DNA from: an uncultured Cohaesibacter sp.
Lineage (GTDB): Bacteria > Pseudomonadota > Alphaproteobacteria > Rhizobiales > Cohaesibacteraceae
Assembly: GCF_963666525.1 (NCBI RefSeq)
Contig: NZ_OY762905.1
Location: 2,214,001-2,278,000, forward strand
Direction: 5' to 3'
DNA length: 64,000 bases
Shown: positions 50,244-59,371 of the stretch, in pieces
Layout: the number at the start of each line of letters is the position of its first letter
Position numbering within the stretch: the first letter of the stretch is position 1
Position numbers and translations under genes: made by a program
Notes under the pieces: generated by a model
Told to the model about the DNA's origin: nothing
Database searches by the model: none
The model's input: the letters and a program-made list of their open reading frames with translations, nothing else

Positions 50244-51518
50244 CTAGGCCGGACGGGAAACCCGGACTCGGGCCGAGATGAGCAGCGCGGCCAGCGCCAA
50301 AAGACAGGTAAGAGCCGCAAGACCGGGCCAATGCCCCAGATGCCAGAACCAGCCACCGACATAGCCCACGAGGCTCGCACCCATGTAGTAGAACAGCAGA
50401 TAGAGCGAGGAGGCATGACCCTTGTTGCCTTTGGCCGACAGCCCGACCAGCCCGCTCGCCACCGAATGGCCGATGAAGAAGCCGACGGTGGTAAATGCGA
50501 TACCGACACAGATCAGGAAAAGCGAACCGGGCAGCGTGATCAGCACGCCGACAAAGGTCAGTCCGAAGGAGCCGAGCAGCAGCCGCTTGGCACCGAAGCG
50601 CAGGGTCAGCGCACCGGTATAGGACGAGGCGACCGTTCCGAACAGGAACAGCAGGAACATCAGACTGACCGTGAAGGGACTCATGCTGTAGGGCGGCTCA
50701 AACAGACGGAACGAGAGATAGTTATAGACCGTGGAGAAGACACCGGTCAGGCAGAAGCCAAGCCCGTAAACCTTCTGCAGCGCCGGGTTCTTGAGATGCC
50801 CCAGCCAGGTCTGCAGATGGAAGGCGAGACCGGCATGGCTGGTCTTGGTGAAATTGCGCGACGGCGGCAACAGCAGCGCAAAACCGCCAGCAGCCATCAG
50901 GCACAGCACGCCCAGAACTTCCATGGCCTGTTGCCAGGAAATGAATTCCGTCAGCGATCCCATCCCCACGCGCCCGAGCATGGCGCCAACCGAGGTTCCG
51001 GCAATATAGATGCCCATCGCCTTGGGCAGATGTTTCGGATCGATCTCCTCGGCCAGATAGGCCATCGCCACAGCGGGCAGGCCACCGAGCGCCACCCCTT
51101 CCAGCGCCCGCGCGATCAGAAGCGAATTCCAATCCGGCGCGATAGAGGCCAAAAGGTTGAGCGCGGCGGCGGAAACCATCGAACAGAGCATCAGCCCCTT
51201 GCGCCCCAACTGCTGGGACAGCGCACCCATGGCCATGATCGACAGCGCAAGGCACCCGAGCGTCAGGGAAAGCGGCAGCGAACTGGTGGCGGGCAGCACA
51301 TTGAAATACTGTGCAAACAGCGGCAGCAGCGGCTGCACACAATAGAGCAGCGCAAAGGTCGCAAAGCCGGCGAGAAAAAAGGCAATGGAAATACGGCGGA
51401 ATTCACCAGTGCCGGACTGAACGTGAGATGGCTGGATCGGGGAGGACTGGCCGAAGGATTCGGCATTGGCATCTAACCCCGAAGCAATATCTCCGGGATT
51501 GGGGTAGGTGGTAGACAT
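50244..51518 (-). CDS. MFS transporter (YnfM/bicyclomycin-type drug exporter)
   Basis: 424 residues from the ATG at 51518 with AGGAAAAG upstream. Twelve hydrophobic segments follow a 50-residue polar N-terminus. The first loop has LSLTLGCLALSIMAMGALSQ, then GRKGLMLCSM (motif A), RALEGVALGGLPAVAMAYLAEE (motif C-like) and GHSVASGLVGLSAKGNKG. The pattern is close to YnfM-type exporters. It is transcribed away from a LysR gene, a common regulator-exporter pair; the substrate is unknown. A 12-base tandem repeat lies just upstream of the start. Confidence 0.9.
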   Translation of the reverse strand: MSTTYPNPGDIASGLDANAESFGQSSPIQPSHVQSGTGEFRRISIAFFLAGFATFALLYCVQPLLPLFAQYFNVLPATSSLPLSLTLGCLALSIMAMGALSQQLGRKGLMLCSMVSAAALNLLASIAPDWNSLLIARALEGVALGGLPAVAMAYLAEEIDPKHLPKAMGIYIAGTSVGAMLGRVGMGSLTEFISWQQAMEVLGVLCLMAAGGFALLLPPSRNFTKTSHAGLAFHLQTWLGHLKNPALQKVYGLGFCLTGVFSTVYNYLSFRLFEPPYSMSPFTVSLMFLLFLFGTVASSYTGALTLRFGAKRLLLGSFGLTFVGVLITLPGSLFLICVGIAFTTVGFFIGHSVASGLVGLSAKGNKGHASSLYLLFYYMGASLVGYVGGWFWHLGHWPGLAALTCLLALAALLISARVRVSRPA

Positions 51519-51620
51519 AGACTTTTCCTGGGACTCTTCCTGAGACTCTTCTATGAGGCGGGAGAAATTACCATAGCGCAGAAGCAGCAAGTTATCTAAT
51601 ATATGAAACTGTCTTTGTTG

Positions 51621-51635
51621 ATATGAAATTCATAT
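51621..51635. promoter_or_regulatory. LysR-type operator ATATGAA-A-TTCATAT
   Basis: Perfect 7-1-7 palindrome containing the T-N11-A core of LysR boxes, in the divergent region between the MFS gene and the regulator. A further half-site ATATGAAA is at 51601. It ends 3 bases before the regulator ATG, so binding would also block the regulator's own expression. Confidence 0.6.
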
Positions 51636-51638
51636 ACC

Positions 51639-52544
51639 ATGGAACTGCGTCACATCCGCTATTTTCTGGCCGTTGCCGAAGAGGGAAACTTCACTCGTGC
51701 CGCCGAGAAGCTCGGCATCGCCCAGCCTCCCCTCAGCCAGCAGATCCGTGACCTCGAACGGGAGATCGGGGTACAGCTGTTCCATCGTGTGCCCCATGGG
51801 GCCGAACTGACATCGGCCGGACAGGCCTTCATGGAACGGGTGATCGTCCTGCCCGGTGTCGCCCGGGAAGCTGCCGAAGCCGCCCGCCGGGCAGCACGCG
51901 GCGAAACCGGCACCCTCAACCTCGGCTTCACCGGTGCCTCGCTGCTCAACCCCACGGTTTCCCGCCTCATCCGGACCTTCCGGCGCGATCACCCGGACGT
52001 CAGCTTCAAGCTGGAGGAAGGCAACTCGGTGGAGCTGCGCGATGACCTGCTCAACGGAACACTGGACATCGCCATTCTGCGCCCAAACCACGACGACCCC
52101 AAGACCATCGTCACCTATCCGCTTTCATCGGAAACACTGATCGCCGCCATTCCGACCTCTCGCGATCCGGAACCGGGCAGCGACGAGATCGACCTGCTCG
52201 AACTGCGCGACGAGCCACTGGTCCTCACCCCCCGGCACATCGGCCTCAGCCTGCATGATTCGGCCATCGCCGCCTGTCGCCGCGCCGGCTTTGAGCCGAT
52301 CCTTGGCCAGCCGGCTCCGCAGATCACATCGATCATGAGCATGGTCTCCGCCGAACAGGGAATTTCACTTGTCCCGGAATGCATGCGTCAGCTGGCGCTC
52401 GACAACGTCAGTTACAAGCACCTCAAGAAGCTGCCGATGAAAGCGACAATCGCAACGGCAATCCTGCGTGGCAATCCCTCCCCGACGGCCGCTGCCTTCA
52501 TCGCTCTGGCACGCAGCATCCACAGGGAAGACAAAAACGGCTGA
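51639..52544 (+). CDS. LysR family transcriptional regulator
   Basis: 301 residues. The winged helix-turn-helix at 1-60 (LRHIRYFLAVAEEGNFTRAAEKLG and PPLSQQIRDLEREIG) is close to the BenM/CatM/CynR branch. The substrate-binding domain starts near residue 88 (GTLNLGFTGASLLNPTV). There is no Shine-Dalgarno sequence because the operator palindrome occupies that place. It probably controls the divergent MFS exporter and itself; the inducer is unknown. Confidence 0.92.
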   Translation: MELRHIRYFLAVAEEGNFTRAAEKLGIAQPPLSQQIRDLEREIGVQLFHRVPHGAELTSAGQAFMERVIVLPGVAREAAEAARRAARGETGTLNLGFTGASLLNPTVSRLIRTFRRDHPDVSFKLEEGNSVELRDDLLNGTLDIAILRPNHDDPKTIVTYPLSSETLIAAIPTSRDPEPGSDEIDLLELRDEPLVLTPRHIGLSLHDSAIAACRRAGFEPILGQPAPQITSIMSMVSAEQGISLVPECMRQLALDNVSYKHLKKLPMKATIATAILRGNPSPTAAAFIALARSIHREDKNG

Positions 52545-52758
52545 CCGCCTCCGGTCTGCCGTCTTCGTGCCATAAAATCCGAATCATATCAGTAGATTAT
52601 ACGAAAGTTGCACAATGTTGTTTGACGCTCATTTAAGCAAATCGCGTATCTTTCATCCTCAGGACTTTGCCGCATGAGGTGGATTGGCGGCAGAGGAGCC
52701 CAAATCAATCAGAACAATCAGGCAGGACTTGCATCGAACAAGGCCGCCGGAGGAAAAA

Positions 52759-55700
52759 ATGGTAACGGATCTGAAACGCGCGCATGAAAAGCTCTTGTCT
52801 GAAGCAAGAGCTCTGGCGGCCAAAAGCAGTGCACTGGAAGCGGACTTTCTGGAAAGGTTCTTCATTCAGGGCGACATAGAGGACCTGTCCCGCTACAGCG
52901 CTGAAGAACTGGCGTTTCTCTCGCACCATTCGCTGGAAAAATTCCAGGCGCCGTTTGATGGCAAGCACCGGATCGACATTTTCGAGCCAAGTTTCAAGGA
53001 CCGCAAGGACGCCTTCACCAATCAGATTTCCATCATCGAGCTGCACAATATCAACAAGCCGTTTCTGGTCGATTCCATCATGGGCGAGTTGCAACAGGCC
53101 GGGCTCGATATCCATCTGGTGCTGCATCCGATCATGAATGTCGAGCGGGACGCGGAAAACCGGGCCGTTGCGCTAAGGGAGCGCAAGGACGTCCAGACCA
53201 ATCCGCAGCTCCGGCGCGAAAGTCTCATCCATGTCCACATCTCGCGCCTGTCGAACGGCGAGAAGCGCAAACTGCTGCAAAAGACCCTTGATGCCATTCT
53301 GGATGATGTCGATTCCGTTGTCAGTGACTGGAAGCCGATGCTGTTGCGGTTGGAAGAAACCATCGCCATCCTGAAGATCACTCCGCCGCCGCTGCCGGAA
53401 GGCGACATCAGCGAAACGGTTGAATTCCTGCGCTGGCTGGTCGACAACAACTTCACCCTGCTGGGCATGCGCGAATACACCTTCGACGGCACCACCGAGG
53501 AAGGTGATCTGGTTCGCACCAAGCGGGCTGGCCTCGGCCTGTTGCGCAATCCCGAAGTGAGGGTGCTTCGGCGCGGCAACGAACTGGTGACCATGACCCC
53601 GGAAATCCGCGACTTCCTGATGCGCCCGGAACCGCTGTTCATCACCAAGGCCAACGTCAAGACCAAGGTACACCGTCGCACCTACATGGATTACATCGGC
53701 ATCAAGCTCTATGACGGCGAAGGCAAGCTGTCGGGCGAGTTGCGCATCGTCGGTCTGTTCACCAACACCGCCTACAACCGCTCCGTTCTCAACATTCCGT
53801 TCCTCAGACGCAAGGTTGAAGGCATCATCGACATGGCCGCGGTCGATCCCTCCGGTCACTCGGGCAAGGCGATGCTCAACGCGCTGGAGAACTACCCCCG
53901 CGACGAACTGTTCCAGACCGACAGCGAGACCCTGCTCTACCACGCCCAGGAAATCCTGCGTCTGCACCAGCGTCCCAAGGTGCGGGTCCTCTCGCGGGTC
54001 GACAAGTTCGATCGCTTCGTCTCCTGCCTTGTCTTCGTGCCACGCGATCGCTACGACACCGAGGTGCGCATCCAGATAGGCCAATTCCTCAAGGAAGCCT
54101 ATGACGGGCGCCTGTCCGCAGTCTATCCCGAATTCCCGGATGGTCCGCTCGCCCGGGTCCATTTCATCATCGGCCGCTCTGAAGGAAAGACCCCGAAACC
54201 GACCCGCGCCATTCTGGAAGATGCGGTCAACAACATCGTTCGCACATGGGTCGACAACCTCACACAGGTGGTCCGGTCCAGAAATTCCATCAAGACCGCC
54301 TCACGGCTGATCAGCCGCTACTGCGTCGCCTTCTCCGATGCCTATCGCGACACCTTCAAGCCGGAAACGGCGATGGAGGATATTGCCATCATGGAAAGCA
54401 TGGATGGCACGAACGACACCGCCATCCAGTTCTACCGCAAGGAACGCGAGGCGGAACACCGCGTCACCCTGAAGATTTTCCATCAGGGCATGCCCATTCC
54501 CCTGTCCGAGCGCGTCCCGATTCTCGAAAACATGGGCTTCCGAGTCATCGACGAGCGCTCCTATGAGATCGCACCGCTCGATTCCAGCCTCAAATACTGG
54601 CTCCATGACATGGATCTGGAACGCGCCAGCGGCAAGCCGATCCCCTTCAAGGATGTCCGTGACGATTTGGAAGCCTGCTTCCTTGCCGTCTGGAACGGCG
54701 AGGCCGAGAATGACGGCTACAACAAGCTGTCAATGGCTGCCGACCTGCCATGGCGTGACATAACGATCCTGAGAACCATTTCCCGCTACCTGCGCCAGAT
54801 CAGCATTCCCTATGATCAGGACTACATGTGGGAAACCCTCAACACCTATCCGGATCTGGCTGCCCTCATCGTGCACCTGTTCCACGCCCGCTTCGACCCG
54901 GACCAGACGAAGCGGAAAGAGGAATGCAATCGCCTGTCAAATGGCATCATCACGGCGCTGGAACAGGTCTCCAACCTTGATGACGACCGCATCCTGCGCA
55001 AATTCCACAATGTGGTCCAGGCCGCTCTGCGCACCAACTTCTACCAGCGCACGGCCGATGGCGACTTCAAGCCGACCCTGTCGATCAAGCTGGATCCGCG
55101 CGCCATGGAAGACATGCCCGAGCCCAAGCCGTTCCGCGAAATCTTCGTCTACAGCCCGCGGGTCGAGGGCCTGCATCTGCGCTTTGGCAAGGTAGCTCGC
55201 GGGGGCCTGAGATGGTCCGACCGGCCTCAGGATTTCCGCACCGAAGTGCTTGGACTGGTAAAGGCCCAGCAGGTCAAGAACGCGGTCATCGTGCCCGTCG
55301 GCTCCAAGGGCGGCTTCGTGCCCAAGCACCTGCCGACCTCTGGTGGCCGGGAAGCCTACATGGCCGAGGGCATTGCCTCCTACAAGCTGTTCATCTCGGC
55401 GCTTCTTGACGTCACCGACAATCTGGAAGGACAGGCCATCCTGCCGCCGGAAAATGTCGTCCGTCACGACGAGGACGACCCCTATCTGGTCGTCGCCGCC
55501 GACAAGGGCACCGCATCCTTCTCGGACATCGCCAACGGCATATCCGAATCCTACGATTTCTGGCTCGGCGACGCCTTTGCCTCTGGCGGTTCAGCCGGTT
55601 ATGACCACAAGAAGATGGGCATCACCGCCCGTGGCGCCTGGGAAGCGGTCAAGCGGCACTTCCGCGAAATGGATCGTGACATCCAGAACGAACCCTTCAC

Positions 55701-57588
55701 TGCAGTCGGCGTCGGCGACATGTCCGGCGACGTTTTCGGCAACGGCATGCTGCTGTCAAAGGAAACCCGCCTGATCGCCGCATTCGACCACCGGGACATC
55801 TTCATCGATCCCGATCCGGATCCGGCAAGAAGCTGGAAGGAACGCAAACGGGTCTTCGATCTGGGCCGCTCCTCCTGGCGGGATTATGACGAAAGCCTGA
55901 TTTCCAAGGGTGGCGGCATCTATGCGCGCACGGAAAAATCCATTTCCCTGTCGAAGGAAGCCCGCACCGCCCTGGGCATCACCAAGAACAAGGTCACCCC
56001 ACAGGAACTGATGAAGGCCATCCTGATGGCCCCGGCCGACCTGCTCTGGTTTGGCGGCATCGGCACCTATATCCGTGCCAGCTCGGAGACCAATGCCGAC
56101 GCGGGCGACCGCGCCAACGATGCCATTCGCGTGACACCGAAGGACCTCAACGTCAAGGTCATCGGCGAAGGGGCGAACCTGGGCGTCACCCAGCTGGCCC
56201 GCGTCGAATTCCACCATCTCGGCGGCCGCTGCAACTCCGACGCAATCGACAACTCGGCCGGCGTCAACAGTTCCGACATGGAGGTCAACATCAAGATCGC
56301 CTTCGGCGCTGCGATCCGTCAGAACAAGATCGATCTGGAGGGACGCAACCAGTTGCTCGTCGAGATGACGGACAATGTCTCGCAGCTGATCCTGCGCAAC
56401 AACTATCTCCAGACCCTGTCGATCTCGCTCACCGAACTGCGCGGCATGGAAGACTTCGGCTATCAGCGCCGCCTGATGGAACGACTGGAGGAATCCGGCG
56501 AGCTGGATCGTGCGGTCGAGTTCCTGCCCGACAATGAAGCCCTCAAGGAGGCCCGCAAGAAGGGCCAGCCACTGAGCCGCGCCGAAGTGGGTCTGCTCCT
56601 GGCCTACGCCAAGAACACCCTTTATACCAGCCTGCTGCACAGCAGCTTCCCCGATGACCCCTATCTGGAGCTGGAACTGATGCGCTACTTCCCAGAGAAG
56701 ATGCGCGAAACCTATGCCGAAGAAATCAGAAGCCATCGCCTGCGCCGGGAAATCATCTCGACGGTGATCGCCAACTCGATGATCAACCGCGGTGGAGCAA
56801 CGCTGGTGCCGCGCATCGCCGACAAGACCGGTGCTTCGACCGCAGATATCGCCCGCGCCTACATGATCGTGCGCGATTCCTTCGATCTGCCCGGTCTCAA
56901 TGCATCAATCGATGCGCTCGACACCAGGATCTCCGGTGCCGTCCAGCTGGAACTCTATGGCGAAGTGCAGAAGCTGCTGCTGAGCAAGATCCAGTGGTTC
57001 ATGCGCAACATTGCCCCATCCTGCCCGATCGCCGAAACCGTTGCGCTCTATCGCAAGGGCATCGGCGAGTTGTCGCAGGGGCTAGACCAATATCTGCCCG
57101 CCTATCTGGGCGAACTGGTCGAACAGGAAACCCGCAAGTTCGAACAGCATGGCATCCCGTCAGATCTCGCCGCCAGAATCGCCCGGCTGTTCCTGATCGC
57201 GGACATCCCCGACATGGTGCTGATCGCGGAACGGTCCCGTCATTCCCTCAGCGAAGTCGCCGCCGCCTACTTTGCGGTCGCTGGCCAGTTCAACATTGGC
57301 CGCATCGACGCCCTCGCCGAGAATCTCGATGTATCGGACTATTATGAAGGGCTGGCCCTCGACCGCGTCCGGGATTCCATCTCCGCCGCCCACAACCAGA
57401 TGACCGCCTATGTGCTCAGTCTGGCCACCGGGGACAAGAGCGGCATGGAAATCTGGCTCGAACAGGAATCCGCCGCCATCCAGCGCACGGTCAAGGCGGT
57501 CAACACCATTACCGAAAGCGATGACCTGACGGTATCCAAGTTCGCGGTTGCCGCCGGTCTGCTGTCGGACCTTGCCCATGAAGCTTGA
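52759..57588 (+). CDS. gdhB: NAD-specific glutamate dehydrogenase (large, 180 kDa class)
   Basis: 1609 residues from the ATG at 52759, with GGAGG just before it; a TTG 25 codons upstream is less likely. The long N-terminal part has ACT-like segments (NKPFLVDSIMGELQQAGLDI). The catalytic core holds GGLRWSDRPQDFRTEVLGLV, the substrate Lys region VGSKGGFVPKHLP, and GVGDMSGDVFGNGMLLS. The C-terminal 400 residues are helical. It oxidises glutamate to 2-oxoglutarate plus ammonia, feeding the TCA enzymes encoded nearby. The symbol follows Pseudomonas use (gdhB); others call it gdhZ. Confidence 0.95.
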   Translation: MVTDLKRAHEKLLSEARALAAKSSALEADFLERFFIQGDIEDLSRYSAEELAFLSHHSLEKFQAPFDGKHRIDIFEPSFKDRKDAFTNQISIIELHNINKPFLVDSIMGELQQAGLDIHLVLHPIMNVERDAENRAVALRERKDVQTNPQLRRESLIHVHISRLSNGEKRKLLQKTLDAILDDVDSVVSDWKPMLLRLEETIAILKITPPPLPEGDISETVEFLRWLVDNNFTLLGMREYTFDGTTEEGDLVRTKRAGLGLLRNPEVRVLRRGNELVTMTPEIRDFLMRPEPLFITKANVKTKVHRRTYMDYIGIKLYDGEGKLSGELRIVGLFTNTAYNRSVLNIPFLRRKVEGIIDMAAVDPSGHSGKAMLNALENYPRDELFQTDSETLLYHAQEILRLHQRPKVRVLSRVDKFDRFVSCLVFVPRDRYDTEVRIQIGQFLKEAYDGRLSAVYPEFPDGPLARVHFIIGRSEGKTPKPTRAILEDAVNNIVRTWVDNLTQVVRSRNSIKTASRLISRYCVAFSDAYRDTFKPETAMEDIAIMESMDGTNDTAIQFYRKEREAEHRVTLKIFHQGMPIPLSERVPILENMGFRVIDERSYEIAPLDSSLKYWLHDMDLERASGKPIPFKDVRDDLEACFLAVWNGEAENDGYNKLSMAADLPWRDITILRTISRYLRQISIPYDQDYMWETLNTYPDLAALIVHLFHARFDPDQTKRKEECNRLSNGIITALEQVSNLDDDRILRKFHNVVQAALRTNFYQRTADGDFKPTLSIKLDPRAMEDMPEPKPFREIFVYSPRVEGLHLRFGKVARGGLRWSDRPQDFRTEVLGLVKAQQVKNAVIVPVGSKGGFVPKHLPTSGGREAYMAEGIASYKLFISALLDVTDNLEGQAILPPENVVRHDEDDPYLVVAADKGTASFSDIANGISESYDFWLGDAFASGGSAGYDHKKMGITARGAWEAVKRHFREMDRDIQNEPFTAVGVGDMSGDVFGNGMLLSKETRLIAAFDHRDIFIDPDPDPARSWKERKRVFDLGRSSWRDYDESLISKGGGIYARTEKSISLSKEARTALGITKNKVTPQELMKAILMAPADLLWFGGIGTYIRASSETNADAGDRANDAIRVTPKDLNVKVIGEGANLGVTQLARVEFHHLGGRCNSDAIDNSAGVNSSDMEVNIKIAFGAAIRQNKIDLEGRNQLLVEMTDNVSQLILRNNYLQTLSISLTELRGMEDFGYQRRLMERLEESGELDRAVEFLPDNEALKEARKKGQPLSRAEVGLLLAYAKNTLYTSLLHSSFPDDPYLELELMRYFPEKMRETYAEEIRSHRLRREIISTVIANSMINRGGATLVPRIADKTGASTADIARAYMIVRDSFDLPGLNASIDALDTRISGAVQLELYGEVQKLLLSKIQWFMRNIAPSCPIAETVALYRKGIGELSQGLDQYLPAYLGELVEQETRKFEQHGIPSDLAARIARLFLIADIPDMVLIAERSRHSLSEVAAAYFAVAGQFNIGRIDALAENLDVSDYYEGLALDRVRDSISAAHNQMTAYVLSLATGDKSGMEIWLEQESAAIQRTVKAVNTITESDDLTVSKFAVAAGLLSDLAHEA

Positions 57589-57665
57589 TGGAGCATGATG
57601 CAGCATGAAGACCCTGGCTCCTGAACAAGACTGAGCAAGATTGGGAAAGCCTGACCACACCATTG

Positions 57666-57702
57666 AAACAGCCTGATGCCATTGCGCGATCAGGCTGTTT
57701 TG
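57666..57702 (+). terminator. Terminator of the glutamate dehydrogenase gene
   Basis: AACAGCCTGAT / ATCAGGCTGTT with an 11-base loop, followed by TTG. The stem is strong, and its 3' arm provides the TTTT run. Confidence 0.8.
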
Positions 57703-58060
57703 CCGTTGCCGCCAGCACGGCGACTGACATTCCCCAAAGTCATGACCATCGGATGTTTCATCAATGCCCGAAGCCTTGCCTCATGCGTCACTTTGGATCA
57801 TCTTTTTGACAAGCCTCTGGCCAACGCCAGAGTTACGCTCCGGGTCCGCCCGAAGCGATTCCATGAACCTGTTGCCTCCAAGACTGTGATAGATCGGCGC
57901 GAAGCCCCGGGGTCTGCCGCTGATGTGCTCAGCACGGCAAGCCGGATGCCTATGCATTCTTTACCGCTTGTAAAAGTTAATGCTGTCTTAACCTAAAGCC
58001 AGCTAAAATGACCGCTGATTTATCGCAACACCCAAGGCTTTTGAAAGGCCCTGATTCCCA
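57703..58060. other. Intergenic region before the aminotransferase gene
   Basis: About 360 bases. A 7-4-7 hairpin CTCTGGC-CAAC-GCCAGAG lies at 57815-57832, without a T-run. Open frames here look like chance. The promoter of the aminotransferase-ftsK unit is expected near 57970-58040. Confidence 0.4.
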
Positions 58061-59263
58061 ATGCAAGACGAACGTTCTCCTTTCCAGAAACTGGCAGATC
58101 TGCTGAACGGTGTTGTACCGCTGAATGAAAAAGACGCCCGGCCAATCGACATGACCATTGGCGAGCCGCGCCATGCGTTTCCAGACTTCATCCCCGAAGT
58201 CATCATGAAAAACGCCCACAATTTCCGCCCCTATCCGCAGATGCGCGGCACCGACGAGTTCCGCAAGGCGGTGGAAGACTGGTTGAACTGGCGCTATGAC
58301 CTGGGCGGCCTGCCGCTCGGAGAAAAGAATATCCTGCCGCTCAACGGTACCCGCGAAGGGCTGTTCCACGCCTGCGTCGGCGCCCGCGACTGGGCCCGCT
58401 CCCATTTTGGCAAGGACACCAGCAACGCTGCCGTATTGCTGCCCAACCCGTTCTATCACACCTACAAGGGTGCCGCCGCGGCCATTGACGCCGAGCAGAT
58501 TTTCCTCAATGGCACAGCCGAGACCGGCTTCCTGCCGGACCTTGACGAACTGGCCGGAGAAACCGAGCTGCTTGATCGCACCATCGCCTTCTTCTACGCG
58601 TCCCCAGCCAACCCGCAAGGCAACATCGCCGACATCGCCACATGGAAGAAGCTGATCGCGCTGGCCCGCAAGCACAAATTCCTGATTCTCGCTGACGAGT
58701 GCTATTCCGAGCTCTACCGGGAAACCCCGCCTCCGGGCATTCTTCAGGCCTGCGAGGGTGATTTCGCCAACGTTGTGGCCTTCCATTCCCTTTCCAAGCG
58801 CTCCAACCTTGCCGGCATGCGCTGCGGTTTTGCTGCCGGAGACGGCGCCTTCATGACCCAGTGGACAAAATACCGCAATCTGGTTGCCCCACAGGTCTCC
58901 ATGGCGATACAAGCGGCAGCCGCCGCTGCCTATCGTGACGAAGAGCATGTGAAGGAAAACCGGCGGCTCTATAATGAAAAGTTCGATGCGGCACGCCGCA
59001 TTTTGGGCAAAGAGTTGCCATACGAGACCCCACCTGCAGGATTCTTCCTGTGGCTTGATGTCAGCGCCTTCGGTGATGATGTCACGGTCACCGAGAAGCT
59101 CTGGAAAGAGATGGGCGTCAAGGTCATTCCGGGTTCCTATCTGGCACGCGCGGATCGCACGGGGGTAAACCCCGGAGACGGGTTCCTGCGTCTGGCTCTG
59201 GTGGGCGATCTGGCGGAAACAGAAGAAGCCCTCACAAGGCTGCGCACCTGTCTTATCGGCTGA
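58061..59263 (+). CDS. dapC: PLP-dependent class I/II aminotransferase (DapC-like)
   Basis: 400 residues. Features are DMTIGEPRHAFPDFIPEV at the start, NGTREGLFHACVGARDW, ASPANPQGNIADIATWK, the PLP-binding DECYSELYRETPP, and the Schiff-base Lys in HSLSKRSNLAGMRCGF. The pattern matches N-succinyl-LL-diaminopimelate aminotransferase (DapC) of the lysine/peptidoglycan pathway, which takes its precursor from Asd. Other aminotransferases share most motifs, so DapC is likely but not certain. Only AAGG, unusually far from the ATG, could serve as RBS. Confidence 0.82.
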   Translation: MQDERSPFQKLADLLNGVVPLNEKDARPIDMTIGEPRHAFPDFIPEVIMKNAHNFRPYPQMRGTDEFRKAVEDWLNWRYDLGGLPLGEKNILPLNGTREGLFHACVGARDWARSHFGKDTSNAAVLLPNPFYHTYKGAAAAIDAEQIFLNGTAETGFLPDLDELAGETELLDRTIAFFYASPANPQGNIADIATWKKLIALARKHKFLILADECYSELYRETPPPGILQACEGDFANVVAFHSLSKRSNLAGMRCGFAAGDGAFMTQWTKYRNLVAPQVSMAIQAAAAAAYRDEEHVKENRRLYNEKFDAARRILGKELPYETPPAGFFLWLDVSAFGDDVTVTEKLWKEMGVKVIPGSYLARADRTGVNPGDGFLRLALVGDLAETEEALTRLRTCLIG

Positions 59264-59371
59264 CCCGCCGGCGAGACACCGCAACATCAGATCGGAGCGC
59301 GTCTTTAAAGGGTGATTGAAAAACAGTACAAAGGTTGAAATGCGGCAGATGAAACTGGACTTGAGCAGATC

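Noticed and set aside
50100-51476. Long plus-strand frame opposite the MFS gene
   Set aside because: The product is Gln/Arg/His-rich and antisense to a clear 12-helix transporter.
57676-57996. 106-codon plus-strand frame after the glutamate dehydrogenase gene
   Set aside because: It starts inside the terminator, has no RBS and no family features.
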